Assembly (NCBI GenBank): GCA_013076295.1
Contig: RQOL01000881.1
Coordinates: 62,001-126,000, forward strand
DNA: 64,000 nt
DNA from: Sanderia malayensis
Lineage: Eukaryota; Cnidaria; Scyphozoa; Semaeostomeae; Pelagiidae
Direction of reading: 5' to 3'
The position numbers and the translations under genes were made by a program. Shown piece after piece: positions 1 to 12,300 of this stretch. The notes under the pieces are model-generated. The model was not told the DNA's origin. It worked only from the letters and a program-made list of their open reading frames with translations, and did no database searches. Within the stretch, counting starts at the first letter, position 1; each line of letters begins with the position of its first letter.

Positions 1-354
1 ACAATTTTATCTCCTACAAAATCAAAACAAAACATTTCTTTCAGAGTTCACCTGTAATAAACGACGCAGTGTGTTGAAATAACTGGTTAGTCTGAAGTGT
101 TTCAGGGGGTATAATGTTCACGACAAATACCTCTGCATATTTTCCCATCAGAAGCTCCGCCTTGCAGTACGTACTTCACGTAAATACCACCGAGTTCGAC
201 TCCCCCCTGCGAGACAATAAACCCAGGTTAAAAATGTTGTGTATAAACGCAAAGATCGGGGGGCAAAATGGGGAATATTTTATCGTGAAATTCTTACCGT
301 CACGCATAGGCCGAAGCTATCGTTTTTCTTTTGAAGTTCCACTGCCACACAATC
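1..354 (-). CDS. Start of PDZ5 of the PTPN13-like gene (cut by the window edge)
   Basis: Exons 354-298 (57 nt), 206-131 (76 nt) and 13-1 (partial) give loop SFGLCVT, then GGVELGGIYVKYVLQGGASD and the beginning of the GDKIV strand. The middle exon is six bases shorter than its equivalents (76 versus 82 nt), losing two residues in the turn. The rest of PDZ5 and everything downstream lies outside the window. Confidence 0.88.
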
Positions 355-3300
355 CTGCAATTTATTGTGAAATAATTAATATTGAGTATTGTATGGTACT
401 CCTTTAACAACTCAAACAACTGTCTTTACTTCGACTCGATTCTGATCTGCATAGAAGACTCCTTCAACAACTCAAACAACTGTCTTTATGTTCATATTTC
501 CATGACATAAAACTATGAAATATATCGCAAAATGACACTAGCAAAAGTTGGCTTAATAAAAACAGACTTCTTTGGGTACGGTCGGTCATAATTTCAAAAT
601 CTAAGTGCGCATGTGCGAGAGCTCTATCGTAGTGGAGGTTACACTACGATAGAGCTGAATAGACAACAACTAATTTTCCCATTAGAGATTGATAAAATAG
701 GGAATGATGAATAAAAAAGTAGCATAAAAAGGTAATAAATATTAAAAACAACAATGCATAAAACATAAAGCTCACCCCATCAAAACTCGACATTTGCGAG
801 GAAAGTTGTCTGAACTGGTAGCCATATCTCTCAAAGATCAAAGTCGCCATGCCAACCGAAGACTTTAGCATTTCCACGGCCTGCAAATGAATCAAATTAA
901 CCCCCTGAAATTTGTCATTTTGGATTGTTTACGAATGGGCGATGCAAGCGATGCACAGGGGTAAAAATTCTGCGGTTTGCGGTTGACAATTCCCATTTTT
1001 CAGACATCAATCAATGTCAATTTCAGTCGGGTATTATCCAATCACAAATATTGAACAACTTTTGTGTCTAAAATGTTTTGACTACGGAATGGCTTATTGC
1101 CTGGATAGAAGTTGACAATTCTGTAGTAAATAAATGTATTGTTCTACAATTATTCGGGGTTTCTCGTTAGTTTGAAACAATTTTCACTGCCCCAATGCAT
1201 CCCAAAACCTCAATTTTACGGCATCCATTGTTCCTAGTGAAGTTAAGGAAAAATTAAATCCCTTACGTCATGCTTGCTATATCCATCCATTCGCCTGCCG
1301 TTGATCTCCACCAATCGGTCTCCTGGAAATAATATACGTAAGATACTTCATACTTGCGCTTACACCTTCATTATGCGGATGGAGGTTAGTTACAAGTAAG
1401 TAAGATGTAAATGACGTCATATCCTATGGAAATTTGCAAAAACGCACATAATTCAAATTGGTATCGAGCAAGGCGCTTAATTTATTTCAAGGGGCGTTTA
1501 TTTAACTCCAGCAATACTGTATGCAACATAGCATACCGTGATAGTATGATAGTCTTAGGTATGAAGTAGATGACGTAGGCAATAACGAAGCATGAATACA
1601 GGTACAAAATGGCATGTGTAAACGAAAGATTAAGAACTGATTGGATGAATGTGGGTACCTTTTTGTATTCGGCCATCCTGCGCAGCGGCACCGCCTGCCT
1701 GCAGCGCTTTGACAAATATCCCAGCTACCTCAGGCCCGCCCTAAAATATGCAAAAGAACAGCATGTAGAAAATATCATAAATTAGCATTATTATCATAAA
1801 TAACATGTGAAATTGACTCTGGTCTTTGATAATAATTATCGTCTTACTTCAGGTCAAATAGCTTTGGGTCCTTGTTGTTCCAAGGGATGTCATATCTCAG
1901 AATCAGGTGAAGTAACCTGGGGTTTTGATTAAACTTAATTCAAGCAAATGATAAAGTAATTTACCGTGAAACCAAGTCCAAAACTGCCTTTGATTTTTGG
2001 TAAGTCGACAACAAATACCTCAGGCTGAAAATGAAAAATAAAATCCTTCAACAACTCAAACAACTATCTCTATTTTCTTGTTTCTAAAAGCAACATAAGC
2101 GTATTACATTACCCCCTGAATAAATTCAAACCCAAACATCAATACAACAGTGGAATCAATAAAACACGGGGGTTTCTACCTGCATTGACTGACGCTTTCC
2201 GTGCTGACTTGGCATCAATTGATTATTATCAAATCTCTGTTGTTGTTGTTGCTGTTGAAATTGTTGTTGTTGTTGCTGCGGTTGTTGTTGTTGTTGCTGT
2301 GGTGGTGGTCTCGATTGTCTGACGTCATTGCGGTCGTAATCGTAATCCATTTGGCTGTTGTTGTTGTTGTTGTTGCTACCGTGATTCATTGCGACGCCAG
2401 CGATATCTTGCATGGACAAAGCGAGGCCACGAATTCCGTTCGGTTGTTGTCTGAGAAAGAAATAACGAGAATGCGTTTAATCCCCTGTCTTCATTAGTTC
2501 TTTCCACTGGGATTTTAATTGGTCAGGCGCTTGTTTTCAGGGGGTTCATATCACTCACAGCTACACAAAGCTGTATAGCTATGCGTGTAGCTACATTTTG
2601 TATGTCGAAATGATATATTTCCAGGAGGTAAAATGTCTGACTATGTTTTCTCATACTGTCACCCCTAAAAAGTCCATTTGGTTCCTTGATAAACCACACG
2701 AAATTATACATTTCCAGGAGGTAAAGTGTCTGATTATATTGTCTCATACTGTTACCCCTGGAAGGTTCATTTAGTCCATTGATAAGCAATACAAAATGAT
2801 ATATTTCCAAGGGGTAAAGTGTATGACTATATTCTCTCATATTGCACCCCCGAAAGGTCTATTTAGTCCCTTGATGAACAATGCGAAATGATATATTTCC
2901 AGGAGGTAAAGTGTCTGACTATATTGTCTCATACTGTCACCCCTGGAAGGTTCATTTAGTCCATTGATAAACAATACAAAATGATATATTTCCAAGGGGT
3001 AAAGTGTATGACTATATTCTCTCATATTGCACCCCCGAAAGTTTTATTTAGTCCCTTGATGAACAATACGAAATGATATATTTCCAGGAGATAAAGTGTC
3101 TGACTATATATTGTCTCATACTGTCACCCCTGGAAGGTTCATTTAGTCCATTGATAAACAATACAAAATGATGTATTTCCAATGAGTAAAGTGTATGACT
3201 ATATTCTCTCATATTGCACCCCGAAAGGTTTATTTAGTCCCTTGATGAACAATACGAAATGATATATTTCCAGGAGGTAAAGTGTCTGACTATGTTATCT

Positions 3301-6300
3301 CATACTGTCACCCCTGAAAGGTCCATTTAGTCCATTGATAAACAATACGAAATGATATATTTCCGAAAGGTAAAGCGTCTAACTATATTGTTTTATGCTA
3401 TCACCCCTGAAAGGAGAATTTTGTCCATTGATAAACAATGTCAATTGATAGATTTCTACGAAGTAAAGTTGTTTTGAATTTCCAACAAATTTCAAACTGA
3501 TTGACAGCACATCTTGAGAAATCAATTACGGATAGTTGTAAATTACTTTGAAATGTACATCAAAAATGTCAACCAGAATTGTCTACACGCATTTTTTTTA
3601 TAAGGAACCGTTTATAAGGAACCTACATGTAGAAGGTCGAAAAACTTAAGGAACTTTTACTACTAAAGGCCAAATCACTAAGGAACTTTTTAATTTTGAA
3701 TATATTTATATTTCCGCACAATTTACAATTAAGAAGCATGTTCCATTGATTTTCAGTACTTTTACATTATATGAAGCTTCTTCGTGTTTTAACCTGTTAT
3801 CTTTTCACAACTTTATAGCAAAACGTTGAATTTGAATGCTTTTCTTGCGTCTGTACTAATTATGTCCACTAAATGCGAACTTAAAATTAAGGAACTATTA
3901 AGGAACTTTTAGAACTACAAAGTGGTCAAAAGAGGTCTCAAAATAAGGAACTTAAAGAACTAGGTCCGAGCTAGGTTCCTCATAAATAAAAGCGTCTCGT
4001 TGATGAAGAATAGTTTGGGAAAGCCCGAAGCATCGGATCGAAATGTTTCCGAGAACAATGGACCCGGCTCTGATTGGCTAGCATAAAACAATAACATCTA
4101 TGGAAACGTTCTTTCCGAAGAAATGTAGACTTCTCGAATTTCTTAAAACCAATATAGGGAAAATCGATATCGTGAAATGTAATATAGTAAGAAATTGTAA
4201 TATTTACTCTGATAAATAATTTGAAATTAATTCTCATGATATTACGTCATTACATGGGCTGATTGTGGTGCCTACTTTCTAAGGAAACGGTGAATATTTT
4301 ACATTGTTAAATCTTGAAAATTGTGACGAAAATTTGAAAGCAAAATGCTTAATATGGCTAAATGTAAATGAAAAAATATACATGCTATGCAAAAATTATA
4401 TTAATGAAATGCCTTCAGTTATTTTATCTGTTTTATGTAGTCTGAAATACGTTACAGATAATATGACAATTCGTTTGCTTTGTTTTAGGCCGAGAAATTT
4501 CGTTAAAGCTGCAGTCAAAGCAGTGCTATAATAAATTGTTTAATTTTGCGAGTTCAAGGAAATTATAAGTCCTAATGCACAAATGAGTTCGGCATGAATA
4601 GATCAAATGAATATTGTCAACGGCAAATTCAAATATCAGTCTGGATGTTAAGCAGTAACGGGCACGCTCTCTGCTTTGCTACTCTCAGATTGAGAGTCGG
4701 ATTCGGTTAAGGAGACCATTCGACGCAACAAAGCACCCAGTGAAGACGAACTAAATCAAAACAGAGAAACGTGCCGTTACTAAAACGCACTTACACCCGT
4801 CCAGTCGATTGAAAATCGCTATTAATCAATGTGTGCACCTGTTATCGCACGGGGGGTATGCTACGTGTGTTTTCAAGTGTGTTTTGAAAGCGTTGACTGG
4901 GTTTTAAGGCATTAATTTGCAAACAGTTGCAAAAGTGGTTGATGAATTTAATTGATTTAAAGTACATGGCACAGTTCGACACTTTAAATACTGGAAATTT
5001 CTCATTTCACATTGTTTATCACATTATAATGGACAAAGAACGTGTCTTAAACAAAATCACTAATTCGCCAGGTAAAAACATCGAAATATTCAATTCAGAG
5101 ACCCATGAACCGAGTAAAAGGTTTGAGTGAAGGATGAGAAGAGAGAACAATAGGTTAGGTGAAAGAACCAATCAACAATAAAAAAAAACAATACCTTCTA
5201 TTCTTTGTGTATCCAGTGGGCAGTGATTTGATTGAATCCGACCGATGCATTCCATTTTCGATTGTTTGTGACGGAATTTGATTGTCAGGTGGCATGCATT
5301 TCTCAACAATTAATCTCACAGGGGACACAGAGTTGCGAATTACGTCCAATGCCTAGAATTCCAATCGTGAAAATATGATCAGCTACAGTTGTAGAAGAGG
5401 ATAACAGTAAAATTCTGATGTAGCAAACTTCTCAGTAAACAAATGCATGCATGGGGTAGGTTTATCTCAAGTGAGTTTGTCAAGCGAAATGTAAATTGTA
5501 TACTATGAAGCAGTTCAACCAGGGACCAGATGTTTAGTTTGCTATATACAGTGAAGTTCGTTATATGAGGGTTCATTGTATACTATGAAGCAGTTGAACA
5601 AGGGACCAGATGTTTAGTTTGCTATATACAGTGAAGTTCGTTATATGAGGGTTAATTGTATACTATGAAGCAGTTCAACAAGGGACCAGATGTTTAGTTT
5701 GCTATATACAGTGAAGTTCGCTATATGAGGATGAATTGTATACTATGAAGCAGTTTAACAAGGGACCAGATGTTTAGTTTGCTATATACAGTGAAGTTTG
5801 TTATATGAGTGTGAATTGTATAGTACTATGAAGCAGTTCAACAAGGGATCAGGTGTCTAGCTTTCTGTATACAGTGAAGCTCGTTATCCAAAGATTAAAT
5901 TCAAATTCTCATAAATCCGATGCATAATACATTCTAAGTTGCGATTATTCAATTACCTTTGGTCTTGTGGCAGTTTCTAAGCTGACATTATTTATAGCCA
6001 CAATTCTATCTCCTATAAGTAAAAAGGAGGCCTGCAATTATGCAAGTTGTTTTACATACGTTCATTGTGAAACATTACTAAAAGATCGTATGCAAGCCTG
6101 ATTTCATAAAAAAAGTTGACTTGACAAAGAGGACGGAGAGGATACTGGAATAAAGAAGGTAGTTTGATAGAGACGACGGTTTGACAGAGAAGATGGTTTG
6201 ACAAAGAGGGTCGTTTGACAGAGAAGGTGGTTTGACAGAGAGGGTGGTTTGACAGAGAAGGTGGTTTGACAAAGAGGGTGGTTTGACAGAGAAAGTGGTT

Positions 6301-9300
6301 TGACAGAGAAAGTGGCTTGACAGAGAAGGTGGCTTGACAGAGAAGGTGGTTTGACAGAGAGGGTGGTTTGACAAAGAGGGTGGTTTAACAGAAAGGGTGG
6401 TTTGACAGAGAAGGTGGTTTAACAAAGAGGGTGGTTTAACAAAGAGGGTGGTTTGACAGAGAAGGTGGTTTGAAAGAGAAAGTGGTTTGACAGAGAAGGT
6501 GGTTTGACAAAGAGGGTGGTTTGACAGAGAAGGTGGTTTGACAAAGAGGGTGGTTTGACAGAGAAGGTGGTTTGAAAGAGAAAATGGTTTGACAGAGAGG
6601 GTGGTTTGACAAAGAGGGTGGTTTGACAGAGAAGGTGGTTTGACAGAGAAAGTGGTTTGACAGAGAGGGTGGTTTGACAAAGAGGGTGGTTTAACAGAGA
6701 GGGTGGTTTGACAGAGAAGGTGGTTTGACAAAGAGGGTGGTTTGACAGAGAAAGTGGTTTGACAGAGAAAGTGGCTTGACAGAGAAGGTGGCTTGACAGA
6801 GAAGGTGGTTTGACAGAGAGGGTGGCTTGACAAAGAGGGTGGTTTGACAGAAAGGGTGGTTTGACAGAGAAGGTGGTTTAACAAAGAGGGTGGTTTAACA
6901 AAGAGGGTGGTTTAACAAAGAGGGTGGTCTAACAAAGAGGGTGGTTTGACAGAGATGGTGGTTTGACAGAGAGGGTGGTTTGACAGAGAAGGTGGTTTGA
7001 CAGAGAAAGTGGTTTAACAAAGAGGGTGGTTTAACAAAGAGGGTGGTTTGACAGAGAAGGTTGTTTGAAAGAGAAAGTGGTTTGACAAAGAGGGTGGTTT
7101 GACAAAGAGGGTGGTTTGAAAGAGAGGGTGGTTTGACAGAGAAGGTGTTAAATAAAGAACATGGTTTAAAAAAGAAGATGACTTTATAGATGCGTTGTCT
7201 TTAATGGGTTATCCATTAAAGACAACGCATTAAATTAGATTTTGGCTGAGAAATTGATTAAACAGCAACTTACCGACTTCTAGCCGACCATCCATTGCAG
7301 CAGGACCATTCATGTTCAAAGATTTAATGAATATTCCACCCAACTCGTGACCACCCTATGAAGAAATAAAATCATATAAATCAACTGTTTGATAGCAAGC
7401 TTAGTTGTACGTTATCAAGTGCAAATCGTAATGTAACAGTCTTTGGAGGAGAAGAAGATACTTTGTCATATGAGGACGTTTAGTGTTTACAAGTGTTCAG
7501 TTGTTAATTACCGTAAATCCTCGAATTGGGCCCCCTCGAATAAGCCCCCACCCCTAACATGCTGATATTTGCGTACACCGTTTTTTCACCAATATCTGAG
7601 CATTCTTCTGTTTATATGTGTATGCAAAATACTTTGCTGGAGCAACTAAACCATTTCCCGTTTATTTTCTCAGTAACAACATCAAATTTTGTGCCATATT
7701 TCAGATAGCTTTATAAGCCCCCCCCTCTCCTCGAATAAGCCCCCTCTGAAAATGTCAAAAATAAATAAGCCCCCAGGGGGCTAATTCGAGGATTTACGGT
7801 AGTGGGCTTATTTCAGAGAAAAAGGATTGGATAAGCTTCCGAGAACAATGGACCTGGCTCAGATTGGTTAGCATAAAGCAATAGAAACAATAAAAAACAA
7901 AAGCTCTTGGGATACTTGTAAAATTACAAAAACAGTGTAACTGGCAAGTTTCCTTTTTAGGGACTTTATTCAGAATCCCCCCAACTCCCCCAAAAATTCC
8001 CTCAAGCTGACCCCTTAAGATTGTCTTTCGAGACAACATTGCATGAAAGGAGGGGATGACGGATGCGTTCAAAACTTGCAAAAATTGCAAGCGTCCCAAA
8101 GTGTCCCAAAGTGTCTCAATGCGTCTCAAAACGTTTGTCCCTTATTGTTGTTGGAATTCTGTGCACCAGTACCACAGCTTTACAGCAGCATAGTATAAGC
8201 AGCGTTTAAACTATATGTCTTAAGTCTATCGTCTTGTTTAGTGAACATACAGTGAGCAACTTACTGTGATACTGAATCCGAGGCCTTCCTGCTTCTTCGA
8301 GAGTCCGACAGACAAAAAATTCTACAACGAAATTAATGTGATAATAGATCTGAAAATTACATGCACAACTTAATAAAAACTAGACTAATTAATCATTATA
8401 AATTTGATTAGGTATAATGATGTGATGAACCATAATCAGCTATTGCTATATGAAATTATAATTTATAATTATTGCTAAAATTTATTGGCAAAAATCATTG
8501 ATTGATATCAATGATAATTTATTATCATCTATGGGCATTTTCCAAAATTAGTGGAGGACAAATGGAAGTACGAGTTCGGACTCTTAATATGACCTACCGG
8601 GTTTGATTTCAGAACCTTGTCAGGGTCGACATAATGGACCATATCATTCATTGGAATCTTCTTAAATCGTTCCAAAACGAGGGCAACAACTGCAGACGAG
8701 GTTCGCAGCATGTCTTGGACCTTAGTGAAAATGAATTGAATTTATGAAGCAAACCCAACGATGTAAGTGTGAGTCTGTAGAGATAGAGGTGAAAGGTCAA
8801 GCCCCCAATGATGGGGTCAAAGTTCAAACCCCAAAAAATAAAGATTAAAGTACATTTGTTTGAGGATTGAGGTCAAAATTAAGGTTAAAGTTCAATTTCT
8901 TGAGAATCGAAACTAACGTTGATGCCAATCAGGATAAGATAAGGTCAAAGGTCAAGCTTTTGAAAAATGTAAACATCTGATGAAAACCTAATGTTGAAAA
9001 CCTTAATATAGCTATAGAATTTATCAAAAGTCTTAAAGTATATAGAATTTATCAAAAGTCTTAACGATTTGAAATCAAATTTCAAGTCTTTAAGACATAA
9101 AGGTTAAAGTTGGAGCCCCTAAGATCTAGAATTCAAAGTTCGAGATAACTAACTTGTTTTCGATTGAAACTTTCGACGTTCACATTTCCAATCTGGACCA
9201 AACGATCACCTTGAGAATAAACACAGTTTTAAATAAGTTAAAACAGAATCAAGTTATCATCTATTGAGTGCTACTAGCTGCTATGTGCTGTTAAAAATAA

Positions 9301-12300
9301 AAATTTGAATTTACCGATAGCAATTCTTCCATTGGTTTCGGCTGAACCTCCTGGCAAGAACGACTTTATGTAAATACCACCGAGTTCAGGCCCACCCTAA
9401 AAGAAAAGGAAACTCGTGAAACATCGGTACATGAATGTGTAACTGAATTTATGGCCTAATACTTGGACTCGTGCTATTATGCATTCTGTGTTGGATAATT
9501 CTTCTACCCTTGGTTTGGAATTGTTCTAGTAACGAAGGTCCCAGAGTCAGACTAAGCCGAAAGAAAGAAAAATGTTGAGAAATGTGTTGCAGGCTGAAAA
9601 TGGAGTGAACAATGTCCAAATTCCATTGTCATTGTTTTTCTTCCTGGCGTTAACCAATCATGGTGCTTGGAAAACAATGGAAATGCAGAAACTGCAAGAA
9701 AATCATTTATCTGCAATGGCGGCCAAAGTGTTGCAAGCTGTGAGAAAGTACTTGAAATTTGGAAACTTACTGTGAATCCAATGCCGAAATTTCCGTCTTT
9801 CTTTGGAAGTTCGACTCGCACAAATTCCTGAGAAAAAAATCAAGAACGGTCAGGAGTTCTGAAAAAAAAATGGAAAATTTTTTACTTTATCAAAAGAGTT
9901 CGTTATATGAGGGTTAATTGTATACTATGAAGCAATTCAACAAGGGACCAGATGCTTAGTTTGCTATACACAGTGAAGTTCGTTATATGAGGGTTAATTG
10001 TATACCATGAAGCAGTTCAACAAGGGACCAGATGTTTGGTTTGCTATATAAAGTGAAGTTTGTTATATGAGAGTGAATTGTATACTATGAAGCAATTGAA
10101 CAAGGAACCAATTTGACACCCATACCGATTCTCTTTCTCCGCTGAGTGGGGGCACATTGTTGTTGCCAAGGGTAGCAATCGATGAAGCAGAGAGAGTTAG
10201 TGGGGTGAGAATTGATGGATCAGCTTCTAGCAGCATTGTTTGACCAAACGTCTCAAATGTGAATTTCGATCTGTCAGAAGCATTGCGAAGTGTGTTGATG
10301 GCCTAAGAAAGAAAATCACACTCGTTTAATGCACTCAAAAATATATATGAAAGTATTTGATAAATTGTTGGAACTGTTTACGTTGTAACTTATTCAGAGC
10401 TCAAAATGCACTCATACATATGCATCTATCAAGTATCAACTGCTTTCATTATGGTCTTGTGTGTGCTGTGTATATTTAAAACTCTTTTGCAGTTTTATAT
10501 ATCATCCAACAGAAGTGTTACGCTTTGACGAAAAAGAATTTTAGATACAGGAGAGGAAAGAAATCCAAAATTTTCTGACATTCCTCCAGACAAGACATAT
10601 TTGTATCAACTTCAGCAACAAGCATCTATATCAAGTTTATTATATATTACCACAAGTATACATAAAATTTGCATACTTCTACAATGTATTTCATAAAGTA
10701 TTATATAGTATTGTAAGATGAGATACGAACTATTGAAATTAAAAATTCCCAACCTCTCTTCTCGTCACATTTTCAAAACTGACTTTGTTAACTTGCACAA
10801 TTCTGTCACCTATGGAAAGAAAAACAAGTGTCTGATAAAATGCGGGCCAATGTTTCAATACACAACTCTTCGCGTTGCAATGAAAAAAGGCATGTTAACA
10901 GGCGGTCTGTGTTTTACATACCTGCACTTATCTGTCCACTCAAAGCGGCCGGCCCTCCAATCGTCAATTCTTTGACAAAAATTCCACCGAGTTCGATTCC
11001 ACCCTGAAAAGCAATGGATACACATGATTGGCTAATACACTCTGCAATAACCAATCAAAAGTGATGCTATTGTTCCTCCAAGTGTTTGGAGCCGATAATT
11101 GTTTTGTATTTATCCAAGCATGGTTCGTTGCAGAAAATCTCGGACGATGAAGAGGAACACCGTAGCAGTTATAACAATAGTACATGGACCCTTAGAATGG
11201 AGGATCCTAAGAATAGAGGACCGCCAAGCATTTGAAATTTATGACGCAAAACAACAAAAAGAATCATAGTGATGGCAGTTGTAACATAGTTGTAACAGAA
11301 GGTACATGGACCCTTAAATAAAGGACCCAAGGAAAAGAGGAACTTAGAAATAGAGGTCCCTGGAAGTCTAGAAAACTAGGAATGCAAGATGCAAGGAATA
11401 ATGGACCCTAGGAATTGAGGACCCTTAAATACTTAAAATTTATAACGCAAAACAAAGACAAACATTAGCAGTAGTAACAAGGACAATTACATTGATCATT
11501 ATCTATGAAATTATAACACTATGAGTTATGTTATATTATATCACAATCGTGTCTATAAATATTGACAAGAGAATTAAGATTCAACTTACTACCTATAGAG
11601 AAGTACCTGTACTGTGCTATGACATATTTCAAAGCCACAATGTTAAAACACTTACCACAATACTGAAGCCGAAGCTATTTTCAACCTTGATCAATTCAAC
11701 TGTATATTGCTTCGACTGAAAGAAGGAGTTGAGATTTTCATGAAGCAGCAATCTTGTGACATTGCCCCACGGATTGTTGATAGATTTCAGTGAAAATAAA
11801 ACAGAATACAAAATTTCCAGGGGGCTGTCTCATTCATGATAGCCTCGCACCATTATGATATTACAATAACAGTAATAGCATTATCCTTGTGGCTTGGTGG
11901 CTTGGTAAATGACTTTGAATTTAGAAGATGAATCATGATGAATCAGTTTAAAGAGGATTGCTTAATAGAGAGAATGTTTAATGGTTAGCATTAGAGAGGA
12001 TGGTTTAATGGAGAAAATGGCTCAATAAAGAGGATGATTTAAAAGAGATGATGGTATAATAGAGAAAGTGGTGTAATAGAAAGGATGGTTTAATAGAGAT
12101 GATGGTTTAAAAGCGATGATGGTAATAATAGAGAAGGTAATATAATAAAAAGGATGGTTTAATAGAGATGATGGTTTAATAGAGATGATTGCTTAATAGA
12201 GAAGATGGGTTAATGGACAGGATTGCTTAATAGAGAAGATTGGTTAATAGAGAGGATGGTTTGATAGAGAGGATGGTTAAGGCGTGGACTCTTACCTGTG

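Noticed and set aside
2523..3025. Repetitive open frames with MREYSHTLYPLEIYHF
   Set aside because: They follow the 93-bp tandem repeat and lie within an intron of the PTPN13-like gene.
6078..6884. 268-codon minus-strand open frame with a CQTTLSVKPPSL-type repeat
   Set aside because: It is the translation of the 17-bp minisatellite. The protein repeat is 17 residues because three units make 51 nt; no splice or homology support.
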